Of a DNA stretch of 64,000 nucleotides, positions 30,919 through 38,927 are shown one piece after another. The notes beneath the pieces are model-generated. The model was not told the DNA's origin, made no database searches, and was given only the letters and a program-made list of their open reading frames with translations. Position 1 is the stretch's first letter. Each line of letters begins with the position of its first letter. The stretch covers positions 1,341,137-1,405,136 of the forward strand of contig NZ_JAMTCI010000001.1 of the NCBI RefSeq assembly GCF_024171765.1, given 5' to 3'. The translations under genes were made by a program, and so were the position numbers. This DNA comes from Williamsia deligens. Lineage in GTDB: Bacteria; Actinomycetota; Actinomycetes; Mycobacteriales; Mycobacteriaceae.

Positions 30919-32448
30919 CTAGGTGATCGTGAAGACGCGGTTGTTCCAGCCGGTGGCACCGCCGGGGATGGGTGGGGTGCGCTCCTCGGTCTGGAGCTGC
31001 CCCGTCTTGTCCGTCGCGCGACACGTCACCGTGTGCTGACCGGGTGTGGCCTGGTAGCGGTAGGACCACTGACGCCAGGTGTCGTTCGAGTACTCCTCGG
31101 TCAATTCCGCAGGCACCCAGGGACCCTTGTCGATCTGTACCTCGACCTTCGAGATCCCTCGATGCTGTGCCCACGCGGTTCCGGCGATCATCACCTCACC
31201 GGCCGGCGCCTGGGAGAACGACGCCGGGGTGTCGATCCGCGACGCGGTCTTGATCGGACCCTCCTGGCCCCAACCACGTTGCGTCCAGTAGGCCTTCTTG
31301 CGATCGAACCGGGTCAGCTCCCAGTCCACGACCCACTTGCACGCGGACACGAACCCGTACAGGCCCGGGACCACCTGACGCACCGGGTAGCCGTGCTCGA
31401 GCGGGAGCGGCTGACCGTTCATCCCGACGGCGAGGATCGCGTCGCGGCCATCGGTCAACGCCGACACCGGTGTTCCCGACGTCCACCCGTCGACGCTGGT
31501 GGAGAACAGCATGTCCGCGTCGGACTTCACGCCCACGCGCTCGAGGATGTCCTTGATCGGGTAGCCGATCCACGTCGCGTTGCCGGCCAGGTCGCCGCCG
31601 ACCTGATTCGACACACACGTCAGGGTGATCACCTTCTCGACCGGCTTCATCCCCATCAGGTCATCCCACGTGAGCGTCAGCTCGCGGTCGACCATGCCGT
31701 GGATGCGCAGCTGCCACTCCGAGGTCTTCAGTTCGGGGACCTGCAGGGCCGTGTCGATGCGATAGAACGACGTGTTCGACGTGACAAACGGTGTGGCACC
31801 GGGGATGTCGAGGTTCGCACCCGCGGGGATCGGGGTGGCACGAGAGGTCGGGGTGGGCAGTTTCAGCGATCGGCGTTCGGAGATGGCGTTGCCCGCGTTG
31901 GCGATCTGGCGCCCGACCACCGCCACCACACCCGCGGCGACCGCGGCGGTTCCCGCCGCGACGACGAAGGCCCGCCGGGACAGACCGTCCTGCTCCGGCG
32001 CCGCGGAGTTGCGACGCCCGACGAACCCGGTCAACACGCGCAGCACGACGACGCCCACGATCACCGCCGCGAGCGACGGGAACACGTAGGTCGCATCCGC
32101 GGTGGGACGCGCGAACGCCGCCACGATGCCGACGACGCCGAACAGCACGATGAGCACGGAACCGAAGGGCTTGGTGCGCCGCTCGACGAGTCCTGCGACC
32201 ACCGCGAGCACCGCGATGCCGATCGCCATGCCGGTGAGCAGCACCTGCTTGTCGGAGGTGCCGAAGGTGCGGATCGCGAACTCGCGCACCGCCGATGGCG
32301 CGTTGTCGACGAGGAGTGCGCCGACCGCGAAGTACGGCGAGGAGAACGAGGACACAGCGACCGAGACCAGCTCGCCCGCTGCGAGCGACGCGCCGATGGC
32401 GATCAGTCCGGCCAGTGCACGACGGATGAATGTCTCCGTGCGCTTCAC
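30919..32448 (-). CDS. Membrane molybdopterin-dependent oxidoreductase (sulfite-oxidase/YedY-like)
   Basis: About 509 residues. Four or five N-terminal transmembrane helices are followed by a twin-arginine-like SRRAFVVAAG segment. The extracytoplasmic catalytic domain includes TLTCVSNQVGGDLAGNATWI, whose Cys is the molybdenum ligand position, GYPVRQVVPGLYGFVSACKW, and a C-terminal Mo-co dimerisation (Ig-like) domain with KVEVQIDKGPW. Substrate unknown; relatives reduce sulfoxides or oxidise sulfite. GTG at 32448 has GGAAGG about 10 nt upstream; an earlier GTG at 32457 is too close to that site. A SigK-like promoter lies at 32527-32553, and sigK/rskA follow downstream, probably in the same transcript. 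Confidence 0.9.
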   Translation of the reverse strand: MKRTETFIRRALAGLIAIGASLAAGELVSVAVSSFSSPYFAVGALLVDNAPSAVREFAIRTFGTSDKQVLLTGMAIGIAVLAVVAGLVERRTKPFGSVLIVLFGVVGIVAAFARPTADATYVFPSLAAVIVGVVVLRVLTGFVGRRNSAAPEQDGLSRRAFVVAAGTAAVAAGVVAVVGRQIANAGNAISERRSLKLPTPTSRATPIPAGANLDIPGATPFVTSNTSFYRIDTALQVPELKTSEWQLRIHGMVDRELTLTWDDLMGMKPVEKVITLTCVSNQVGGDLAGNATWIGYPIKDILERVGVKSDADMLFSTSVDGWTSGTPVSALTDGRDAILAVGMNGQPLPLEHGYPVRQVVPGLYGFVSACKWVVDWELTRFDRKKAYWTQRGWGQEGPIKTASRIDTPASFSQAPAGEVMIAGTAWAQHRGISKVEVQIDKGPWVPAELTEEYSNDTWRQWSYRYQATPGQHTVTCRATDKTGQLQTEERTPPIPGGATGWNNRVFTIT

Positions 32449-32526
32449 ACGCGTCACCCCTTCCGGGAATCGGGACGTAGAACCTGTCGACGCCTCCGTG
32501 GGGAAACACAGGCGCATATGTCAGGT

Positions 32527-32553
32527 GTTCGGTGCAGCCACATCTGTGGATGG
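32527..32553 (-). promoter_or_regulatory. SigK-type promoter for the oxidoreductase-sigK-rskA unit
   Basis: On the minus strand: CCATCC (32553-32548), a 15-nt spacer, then CCGAAC (32532-32527). The recognised mycobacterial SigK consensus is CCATCC with a 15-16 nt spacer and CCGAAT, so eleven of twelve positions match. Transcription would start near 32520, about 70 nt before the GTG, and would make sigK autoregulated. Confidence 0.75.
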
Positions 32554-32648
32554 GCCACGACCTCCGTCTTCCCGCACGTCTGCGTTACTCGTCCGTGACC
32601 GATCGGATGGATAGTCATGCATTCGAGACAGGAAATTTCGGGCGTGAC

Positions 32649-32675
32649 CCATCCGACCGCCCGTACGTTGCGAAT
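32649..32675 (+). promoter_or_regulatory. SigK-type promoter for the fasciclin lipoprotein
   Basis: CCATCC (32649-32654), a 15-nt spacer, then GCGAAT (32670-32675), 37 bp upstream of the fasciclin ATG. It differs from the CCATCC/CCGAAT consensus at one base and has the same spacing as the divergent promoter at 32527-32553. Confidence 0.75.
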
Positions 32676-32712
32676 GGAAAGCGACCGACATCACCAACAG
32701 AAGGATTCAGCA

Positions 32713-33393
32713 ATGGCTCTGAAGCGCACCCAACGATTCGCCGTGGCAATCGCCGGCGCCGGCCTGGCCATGGGCCTCGTCGCCGGTTGTTCGAGCGACG
32801 ACAGCTCGAGCTCCTCGGCGTCGTCGAGCACCGCTGCCACCTCCACCGCCGCCGAGTCCTCGGCGTCGAACGGCGGCGCCAGCGCCGACCCGGCCGCCGA
32901 TCTCGTCGGCTCGGGCTGCGCGAGCTACGCCGCGGCCAACGCCTCGGGCCCCGGCTCCGTCGGCGGCATGGCTCTGGACCCGGTCGCCACCGCGGCCAGC
33001 AACAACCCGCTCCTGAAGACCCTCACCGCGGCCGTCTCCGGCAAGCTCAACCCGCAGGTGAACCTGGTCGACACCCTGAACGGCAGCCAGTTCACCGTCT
33101 TCGCGCCGGTCGACGAGGCGTTCGCCAAGGTCCCGGCGGCCACCATCGACACCCTGAAGACGGACAGCGCGCTGCTGACCAAGATCCTGACCTACCACGT
33201 GATCCCGGGTCAGCTGTCGCCGTCGCAGATCGCCGGCACCCACAAGACCGTCGAGGGCCAGGACGTCACCGTCTCCGGCTCGGGCAACGACCTGAAGGTC
33301 GGCTCCGGCAACGCGTCGGTCATCTGCGGTGGCGTCAAGACCGCCAACGCGACCGTCTACCTGATCGACTCGGTGCTCATGCCCCCGAGCTGA
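32713..33393 (+). CDS. Fasciclin-domain lipoprotein (MPT70/MPT83-like)
   Basis: A 226-residue exported lipoprotein. The signal peptide has lipobox LVAGC (C26 lipidated). A Ser/Thr/Ala-rich linker spans about 27-65, then one FAS1 domain with [31 protein letters not shown] (H1-like) and [20 protein letters not shown] (YHV box). Two cysteines (about C76 and C209) could form the disulfide seen in MPT70. It is the typical SigK target, preceded by a SigK-like promoter and an aaggat ribosome site. Probably a surface antigen or adhesin. Confidence 0.94.
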   Translation: MALKRTQRFAVAIAGAGLAMGLVAGCSSDDSSSSSASSSTAATSTAAESSASNGGASADPAADLVGSGCASYAAANASGPGSVGGMALDPVATAASNNPLLKTLTAAVSGKLNPQVNLVDTLNGSQFTVFAPVDEAFAKVPAATIDTLKTDSALLTKILTYHVIPGQLSPSQIAGTHKTVEGQDVTVSGSGNDLKVGSGNASVICGGVKTANATVYLIDSVLMPPS

Positions 33394-33453
33394 TCACACC
33401 CGTGATCCGGTGAGTCGGAGCATGTCTCCGCACTGACCGACCCACACACGACG

Positions 33454-33483
33454 ACCCGGAGTCATCCTCGGACGGCTCCGGGT
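33454..33483. terminator. Hairpin terminator between convergent genes
   Basis: Stem ACCCGGAG paired with CTCCGGGT, 8 bp with a 14-nt loop, extendable outward with one bulge. It lies in the gap between the fasciclin stop (33393) and the convergent flavin dehydrogenase stop (33504). Confidence 0.7.
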
Positions 33484-33503
33484 CTCGTCGTCTTGGGGGA
33501 TGC

Positions 33504-34958
33504 TCAGCGAGAGTTCGCCGCGTGGCGCCCGGCTCGGCGGCCGAAGTACGACCCCTCCCCGAGCTGTGTCCCACTCGCGTATCCCTTGGCGTCCTGGGCG
33601 ATGTTCGCGGCTCCCGCGCCCGCGGCGTAGAGCCCCGGGATGCGATCGCCTGCGGCGGTGAGCACCTCGCCGTCCACCGAGGTGGCGAGGCCACCCATCG
33701 TGAAGCCCGCGTAGAGCGCCTCGCCGAGGCTCATGTTGAACGCCGCCCACGGTCCGGTGTCCTGAGGCGCCAACCAGTCCGGGCTCTTGTGGAAGTCGGG
33801 GTCCTCACCCTTCGCCGCGTACTCGTTGTACCGGTGGATGGTCGCGACCAGTTCGCCCTTGGGCATCCCGAGGTCGGCCTCCATCTCCTCGAGCGTCTCC
33901 CACCCGTCGACGAACTTGATCAACGGCATCTTGGGGCGCTCCATGTGCGCCTCGTCGACGATCAACCACGCCTTCGCATCCGGCTGATCGAGCACGAAAC
34001 CCGATGTGCGGGAATGGTAGGAGTCCTCGGCGACGAATCGTCGGCCGAGCTTGTTCACGATCAGACCGGTGATGAGGATGGACGGCGGATACGCCGGCGC
34101 TGTGACGAACGGCTCCTCCATGTGCTTCATCGCGGCACCGACCGAGGCACCCAGGCGGATGCCGAGCCCGTCGTCGTAGGTGTTGCCGAGCGTGTACGGC
34201 TTCTCGGCGAGAGCGGGGACGAACTCGTCCACCATCTCCGGGTTCATCACGAAACCACCGGCGGCGATCACCGTGCTCTTCGCACGGATGAACCCACTGT
34301 CCGACAGGCTCTTCCACGCGACGCCGACGACGGCGCCCGATGCGTCGAGGACGAGGTTGCGTGCACCGGTCTCGTACCGGATCTCGACACCGCGGTCGGC
34401 CAGACGCTTCACGATCAGCTCGATGACCATCCCCGCGCCACCGGTGTCACCGGGGACGGGGACCTTGTGTCCCCGGGGCGCGGGGCGGGCGATGTCCTTG
34501 AACGGCCAGACCTTCTCGTTGCCCGTGTACATCAGGCCCTGCGTCTCGGGCTGGATCACGGCCTTGCCCTCGAAGAAGCTGCGCTCGAACTCGAACCCCA
34601 GGGCCTCGATCCAGTCGAAGTGATCGACGCTGTCCTGGCAGTAGGCGTGGATCTTGTCCGGCTCGGGGTCGCGGCTCACCGCGGTGATGTACTTCTCCAT
34701 CTCCTCCGCGGAGTCCTCCTGGCCGGTGGCCTTCTGCACCGCGGTGCCACCGCCGAGGTAGAAGTGGCCGCCCGCCAGCGACGTCGTGCCGCCGGCCACG
34801 GCAGCTCGTTCGAGCACGAGCACCGACGCGCCGTGCGTCGCCGCCTCCAGCGCCGCGCACCCACCGGCGATCCCGCATCCGATCACCAGGACGTCGATCT
34901 CGTCGGACCACTGTGCGACGGACGACGCGGCGACCACCTCGGGGAGTTCGGCACGCAT
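33504..34958 (-). CDS. FAD-dependent dehydrogenase (3-ketosteroid dehydrogenase/fumarate reductase superfamily)
   Basis: A 484-residue flavoprotein. FAD-binding VLVIGCGIAGGCAALEA (GxGxxG) with LERAAVAGGTTSLAGGHFY comes first, then the cap and substrate domain, and a C-terminal FAD contact GYASGTQLGEGSYFGRRAG. It belongs to the FAD_binding_2 group that includes 3-ketosteroid delta-1/delta-4 dehydrogenases. A perfect KstR-type palindrome sits 65 bp upstream of its ATG, which strongly suggests a role in sterol or steroid catabolism, though no other steroid genes are in the window. The exact bond dehydrogenated cannot be read. Confidence 0.88.
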   Translation of the reverse strand: MRAELPEVVAASSVAQWSDEIDVLVIGCGIAGGCAALEAATHGASVLVLERAAVAGGTTSLAGGHFYLGGGTAVQKATGQEDSAEEMEKYITAVSRDPEPDKIHAYCQDSVDHFDWIEALGFEFERSFFEGKAVIQPETQGLMYTGNEKVWPFKDIARPAPRGHKVPVPGDTGGAGMVIELIVKRLADRGVEIRYETGARNLVLDASGAVVGVAWKSLSDSGFIRAKSTVIAAGGFVMNPEMVDEFVPALAEKPYTLGNTYDDGLGIRLGASVGAAMKHMEEPFVTAPAYPPSILITGLIVNKLGRRFVAEDSYHSRTSGFVLDQPDAKAWLIVDEAHMERPKMPLIKFVDGWETLEEMEADLGMPKGELVATIHRYNEYAAKGEDPDFHKSPDWLAPQDTGPWAAFNMSLGEALYAGFTMGGLATSVDGEVLTAAGDRIPGLYAAGAGAANIAQDAKGYASGTQLGEGSYFGRRAGRHAANSR

Positions 34959-35023
34959 GGGGGACCTCCGGCACTCGACGCGACGACGCCGGGCGGCGTG
35001 GCCGCACTCAGACTACCGGGACG

Positions 35024-35039
35024 CTAGAACAGGTTCTAG
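35024..35039. promoter_or_regulatory. kstR operator: KstR-type operator
   Basis: CTAGAACAGGTTCTAG, containing TAGAACAGGTTCTA, which fits the KstR consensus TnnAACnnGTTnnA at every defined base with 7-bp perfect arms. It lies 65 bp upstream of the flavin dehydrogenase start. KstR is the TetR-type repressor of cholesterol catabolism in mycobacteria and rhodococci, released by a steroid-CoA intermediate. The repressor gene itself is outside the window. Confidence 0.85.
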
Positions 35040-35067
35040 TTCTTGTGCGGTACGCGCAGGTCGGGAC

Positions 35068-35517
35068 TCATTCGAGATCGGCCCAGTGGACGTCGATGGC
35101 CGACGACACCCGCGCTGCGTGATCAGCACCGATGACGTCCGCGAGCAAGGCCTCGATGGCCGCCCGCGCTTGCTGCGCCACCACCTCCAGGTCGTCGGCG
35201 TAGTGCGCCACGAGGCCGAGGGTGATGCCGGTGGCCTCACCGTCGACGATGCGGACGGCGACCTCGACGACGCGGCGTCCGATCGCCGACCGAACGGCCA
35301 GCAGGACGAGCCGCCGCACCACGCGGTCGGTCACCACGACGAGCCCGTCGTCGGTGGCGAGCTCGTCGCGGGACTGCGACAGACGACGGGCGGTGTCGAC
35401 CACGGTCTTGGTGAGTCGCGTGATGTCCGCCGCGGTGGGCCCGAGTCGTCGGCCGGCGTCGAGGATCCAGTCCTCGGTCCGCGACTGCGCGAAGTCGGCC
35501 TGCATGTCGACCATCAC
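35068..35517 (-). CDS. Asp23/Gls24-family protein (sigma-linked)
   Basis: A 149-residue protein with an Asp23/Gls24 (alkaline shock)-like core. VEVAVRIVDGEATGITLGLV then ADDLEVVAQQARAAIEALL is the usual strand-helix arrangement. No signal peptide. Its GTG overlaps the ECF sigma stop (GTGA), so the two are co-translated and it may modulate that sigma factor or feed the Asp23 operon divergent from them. Function inferred from family and context only. Confidence 0.7.
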   Translation of the reverse strand: MMVDMQADFAQSRTEDWILDAGRRLGPTAADITRLTKTVVDTARRLSQSRDELATDDGLVVVTDRVVRRLVLLAVRSAIGRRVVEVAVRIVDGEATGITLGLVAHYADDLEVVAQQARAAIEALLADVIGADHAARVSSAIDVHWADLE

Positions 35518-36212
35518 ACCCCCGCTTCCACTGCTGTGGCGACGTCCTCATCCGACACATCCGGTCGGGCCGGGCGCGGACGCCATGGTTCGAGTCGTTC
35601 GGCCAATCGGGCCCGGGTGCGTTGGAGATGCCCGCGAACGGAATTGGGCGAGATGGACAGGATCTCCCCGATCTCCGGATGGGACAGGCCCTCCATCTCG
35701 CGTAACCACCATACGGCGCGGGAGGTGGGCGTGAGTGCGGACAGTTCGGCCTCGAGCGCCTCCTGCAGCGACCGACCGAGCGCGGCGTCCGCGGGACCCG
35801 GACGGCGGTCGGGCAGAGCGATCATGACCTCGTCGTCGAAGGGTGCCTCGACACGTCGACGACGCAGGTCGATGATCTTGCGATGGGCGATGGCGAAGAC
35901 CCAGGTGCGGAAGCTGCTCTGGAAGGTGAACTTGGGCAGGCCTTTCCACGCCGCGACCAAGGTCTCCTGCACGACGTCCTCGGCGTTCTGCGCGTCCGGG
36001 GTGAGCCGGCGCGCGTACCGCAGGAGGAGAGGAAGGGTGCGGCGGACGAGCTCCTCGAACGCGGCCCTGTCCCCCACCGCGGCGCTCGAAGCGAGCGATT
36101 CGTCGGTCTCCTCGGCGAGCCGGCCCCGGAACTGTCGGCTGTCGCCGGCGCCTTCTGCACCGATCGCCACGTCGTCTCCGTTCGCCGGGACCTGTCGGCC
36201 CTTGTCGTACAC
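35514..36212 (-). CDS. ECF sigma factor (RpoE-like) of the Asp23 locus
   Basis: About 232 residues. Region 2 covers about 45-115 (AFEELVRRTLPLLLRYARRL; AEDVVQETLVAAWKGLPKFT; RTWVFAIAHRKIIDLRRRR). Region 4 is about 155-205 (ALTPTSRAVWWLREMEGLSH; PEIGEILSISPNSVRGHLQR). The start is uncertain: GTG at 36212 or TTG at 36218. No classical anti-sigma gene follows; instead an Asp23-like gene overlaps its stop. It is divergent from the seven-gene Asp23/AmaP operon and is the obvious candidate to drive it. Confidence 0.88.
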   Translation of the reverse strand: MYDKGRQVPANGDDVAIGAEGAGDSRQFRGRLAEETDESLASSAAVGDRAAFEELVRRTLPLLLRYARRLTPDAQNAEDVVQETLVAAWKGLPKFTFQSSFRTWVFAIAHRKIIDLRRRRVEAPFDDEVMIALPDRRPGPADAALGRSLQEALEAELSALTPTSRAVWWLREMEGLSHPEIGEILSISPNSVRGHLQRTRARLAERLEPWRPRPARPDVSDEDVATAVEAGV

Positions 36213-36370
36213 ACACAACGGACCGGACCCGACATCGTATCCCGCTGTGAGTCACATCACAGCACGCGTGCAGTGCAAGAACGCCCCGGCGGTCGTCTAC
36301 ACAGATGCGCCGATTGAGGAACTGCGAGAGCGGGTACTTCTCATCGGCGCGACCGCGTCCGAATCGTGCG

Positions 36371-36406
36371 AGCCGACCCAGACGGTCGGCTCATGTGTTG
36401 ACATGA
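36371..36406. promoter_or_regulatory. Paired hairpins in the leader of the Asp23 operon
   Basis: Two adjacent perfect inverted repeats sharing one base: AGCCGACC-N5-GGTCGGCT (36371-36391) and TCATGT-N4-ACATGA (36391-36406). They end 10 bp before the operon's first ATG, and the second abuts the ribosome site (gaaggag). They could be an attenuator, a translation-controlling structure or an operator; nothing in the sequence decides. Confidence 0.55.
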
Positions 36407-36416
36407 AGGAGTGCAG

Positions 36417-36893
36417 ATGAGCACCTCGACCACCACCACCAGCAGCGCTGCGGCGAAGGTCAGCCCCAGCAAGGAGATCGCGCCGGAGCACCGCGACCTC
36501 GTGGGCGACCACGGCCGCACCACCATCGCCGATCAGGTCGTCGCCAAGATCGCCGGCATCGCCGCGCGTGAGATCGACGGCGTGTTCGCGCTCGGCGGCC
36601 AGGCCGCCCGCATCGTCGGCCGTGTCCGTGAGGCCATCCCCGGTGGCCAGCAGAGCATCACCCAGGGGATCTCCGTCGAGGTCGGCGAGAAGCAGGCCGC
36701 GGTCGACCTCGGCCTCGTCGCCGAGTACGGCGTCGCGATCCATGATCTCGCCGCCGCCGTCCGCTCGAACGTCATCAGCTCGATCCAGCAGATGACCGGC
36801 CTCGAGGTCACCGAGGTCAACGTCGCCGTGCACGACGTGCACTTCGAGGACGACGACGCCGACGAGCAGACCGCAGAGCCGCGCGTCCAGTGA
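36417..36893 (+). CDS. Asp23/Gls24-family envelope stress protein
   Basis: A 158-residue Asp23 protein, first of the operon. A Ser/Thr/Ala-rich N-terminus is followed by the core: GRTTIADQVVAKIAGIAARE, IDGVFALGG, AVDLGLVAEYGVAIHDLAAA and VTEVNVAVHDVHFEDDD, all family hallmarks. In Staphylococcus, Asp23 coats the inner membrane through the anchor AmaP, and an AmaP homologue ends this operon. ATG at 36417 with gaaggag 7 nt upstream. Its stop overlaps the next GTG. Confidence 0.92.
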   Translation: MSTSTTTTSSAAAKVSPSKEIAPEHRDLVGDHGRTTIADQVVAKIAGIAAREIDGVFALGGQAARIVGRVREAIPGGQQSITQGISVEVGEKQAAVDLGLVAEYGVAIHDLAAAVRSNVISSIQQMTGLEVTEVNVAVHDVHFEDDDADEQTAEPRVQ

Positions 36894-37255
36894 CGTCCGA
36901 CGCCGAACTGGCCGACGCGGTGGCGACTGCCGCCGCGTCGGTCCCCGGTGTGACCGGGCTCAACGCCGGTCGGTTCGGTGAGGTGGCGACCTACTCGACC
37001 AAGGGGCGCGTCGTGGGTGTGCGTCTGCACGACCACAGCGGCGAGGTCCACATCGAGGTCACCCTCGACCGCGGTGTGATGGACACCGCCGAAGACGTCC
37101 GTCGCGCCGTCGAGGCCGTCGCCGGCCGACCGATGACCGTCGTCGTCGAGGATGTCTCGGTCGACGGCGATCAGCCGGCGGTCGACGAGCCCACTGCCCC
37201 GCCGGCGGCCGAGGTCTCCGCGAGCCCGGCCGGCGCGGCGGACCCGGGAGTCTGA
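36890..37255 (+). CDS. Small Asp23-associated protein
   Basis: A 121-residue soluble protein. A conserved-looking alpha/beta core (ATAAASVPGVTGLNAGRFGE; GVRLHDHSGEVHIEVTLDRG) resembles half of an Asp23 domain. The Pro/Ala-rich tail is probably disordered. The GTG overlaps the Asp23 stop. Function unknown; its place second in the operon suggests it works with the Asp23 protein. Confidence 0.75.
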   Translation: MTSDAELADAVATAAASVPGVTGLNAGRFGEVATYSTKGRVVGVRLHDHSGEVHIEVTLDRGVMDTAEDVRRAVEAVAGRPMTVVVEDVSVDGDQPAVDEPTAPPAAEVSASPAGAADPGV

Positions 37256-37261
37256 CCGACC

Positions 37262-37552
37262 GTGCCCGTCCCGTCCGAGTACGCCGCGCGGCGACGTGCA
37301 CTCATCCGCAGACATCACCCCGACGTCGGGGGAGACGCGGATGTGCTCGCCGCCGAGTTGGCCGCACTCGACGCGGAATTCGACCAACGGCGCTCGATCG
37401 TGCCCGCACGCCCCGCGCCGACCGTGTACCCGCGGGTGCGTCCCACCGGTCGCATCCGTCGGCTCCGTCGTGCGGCTGGGCGCGAGGTCACGCGACTGCG
37501 TGGCCGTCTTCCGCGTTCCGTCCCGGGCAGCCGCCGGTACTTCGAGATCTGA
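37262..37552 (+). CDS. Small protein with a J-domain-like HPD motif
   Basis: A 96-residue basic protein. Its N-terminus YAARRRALIRRHHPDVGGDA matches helix II and the HPD loop of DnaJ J-domains, but the remaining J-domain helices are shortened and followed by an Arg-rich tail. It might recruit DnaK to the envelope stress complex, or be a relic. GTG start 6 bp after the preceding stop. I do not recognise a named family beyond the HPD segment. Confidence 0.7.
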   Translation: MPVPSEYAARRRALIRRHHPDVGGDADVLAAELAALDAEFDQRRSIVPARPAPTVYPRVRPTGRIRRLRRAAGREVTRLRGRLPRSVPGSRRYFEI

Positions 37553-37586
37553 TCCACACAACCCCTGCATCGAAAGAAGACACGAC

Positions 37587-37769
37587 ATGACCAACAACGC
37601 CACCATCGGACTGCTCGTCGGGCTGCTCCTGGCCATCGCCGCGACCACCGGCGGCTTCGGCGGGTTCGTCCTCGCCGTGCTCCTCGGTGCCATCGGCCTG
37701 GCCATCGGCCTGCAGCGCGACGGGACGATCGACCTGTCCGGTCTCCTGCGGAGCCGGAACCGTGGCTGA
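37587..37769 (+). CDS. DUF2273-like small membrane protein
   Basis: A 60-residue protein composed of two hydrophobic helices (TIGLLVGLLLAIAATTGGFG; GFVLAVLLGAIGLAIGLQRD) with a glycine-rich turn and a short basic tail. This is the pattern of the DUF2273 small integral membrane proteins that accompany Asp23 genes. Preceded by a gaaagaag ribosome site. Its last codons overlap the next gene by 8 bp. Confidence 0.85.
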   Translation: MTNNATIGLLVGLLLAIAATTGGFGGFVLAVLLGAIGLAIGLQRDGTIDLSGLLRSRNRG

Positions 37770-38169
37770 GGGAAAGCTCCCCGTCGCACGTCCCGACCTC
37801 ACCGTCCGCCCGCCCACCGAGCCCAACGGCGGACCCGGCACGACGACGATCGACGACCGCGTCGGGGAGAGCATCGGCAAGAAGGCGTCGCTGTCCATCG
37901 AGGGCGTTCTGCGTCGTCGCGGATCGCTGGGACTGATCACCGGCGGGGAGTACCCGAAGGTCTCCGTCGACATGTCCCGTCCGCATCCGGACGTCAAGGT
38001 CGACGTCGCAGTCCGCTGGCCCACCCAGGTCACAGCCCTGTGCCAGGAGGTCCGTGCGCTGGTCCACACCGAGTTGGCCCGCCTCACCGGCGTGTCACCG
38101 CATCGGGTGGACGTCACCATCGCCGACGTGGTCGTCGGTGAGCAGAGTTCGCAGAGGAGGGTCCGATGA
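37762..38169 (+). CDS. Second Asp23/Gls24-family protein of the operon
   Basis: A 135-residue protein with a divergent Asp23 core (GGEYPKVSVDMSRPHPDVKV; LVHTELARLTGVSPHRVDVT) after a Pro-rich N-terminus. GTG at 37762 overlaps the DUF2273-like gene by 8 bp, and its stop overlaps the DUF6286 ATG. Probably a structural partner of the first Asp23 protein. Confidence 0.8.
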   Translation: MAEGKLPVARPDLTVRPPTEPNGGPGTTTIDDRVGESIGKKASLSIEGVLRRRGSLGLITGGEYPKVSVDMSRPHPDVKVDVAVRWPTQVTALCQEVRALVHTELARLTGVSPHRVDVTIADVVVGEQSSQRRVR

Positions 38170-38927
38170 GCGCGTCATCCCGTGACGGTGCCGTGGCCGA
38201 AATCGGTCCCGCGAAGGGCCTGAAGAAGATCGTCCCGCCGACCGCCACACCCGGCGCCGTCTGGACCACCTCACTGTTCGCGATCGCGCTGATCGCCCTG
38301 GGCGGCATCGCGATCCGCGACATCTGCGTGGACCAGAAATGGATCTCGGGTTCCGAGTGGATCGCGGCCGCATCGCGATGGATCGGTCGGCTCTCCTGGC
38401 AGGGCTGGTTCTGGGCGGTGGCGATCGCGCTGATCGTCGTCGGTCTGCTGCTGCTGTGGACGGCGATCCGCCCACGCACCAAGACCCACATCGCGCTCGA
38501 CGGTGCGGGGACGGTCGACGGGTACGCGCCGAGCACCTGGACTCGCAAGGTCGACGTCGCCCGACGCGCGAGCGCCGTTGCGCGCGGCGTGGCCGGCGTG
38601 ACCGCGGCGAACACCAACGTGAAGCGCCGCAAGGTCGTCACCCGGATCACCACCAATGACGAGGCGCCCGCTGACGCCGACGCCGTGCGGACGGCGGTCA
38701 CCGCGGCCGTCACCCCGGTGCTGCCGAAGCACTCGGTGAAGGTCAAGACCCACACAGTCAAGATCCCTCGCTCGCAGACACCGCCGGCGCCGTCCGGACG
38801 ACCGGATCTGCCCGAGCCCATCGTCGACACCGACGAGGACTCGCCGGAGGCTCCGTCCTCGACTGCGGGGTCCACGCCGTCCACCTCGACGACGTCGTCG
38901 ACCACCACCAAGGAGGTGCGCTCGTGA
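38166..38927 (+). CDS. DUF6286-type membrane protein
   Basis: A 253-residue protein with two transmembrane helices (about 32-50: VWTTSLFAIALIALGGIAIR; about 80-103: WFWAVAIALIVVGLLLLWTA). A cytoplasmic alpha/beta domain (about 110-205) and a Ser/Thr/Pro-rich tail follow. This matches the DUF6286 family found in actinobacterial Asp23 operons. Role unknown; topology suggests a membrane platform alongside AmaP. Confidence 0.8.
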   Translation: MSASSRDGAVAEIGPAKGLKKIVPPTATPGAVWTTSLFAIALIALGGIAIRDICVDQKWISGSEWIAAASRWIGRLSWQGWFWAVAIALIVVGLLLLWTAIRPRTKTHIALDGAGTVDGYAPSTWTRKVDVARRASAVARGVAGVTAANTNVKRRKVVTRITTNDEAPADADAVRTAVTAAVTPVLPKHSVKVKTHTVKIPRSQTPPAPSGRPDLPEPIVDTDEDSPEAPSSTAGSTPSTSTTSSTTTKEVRS

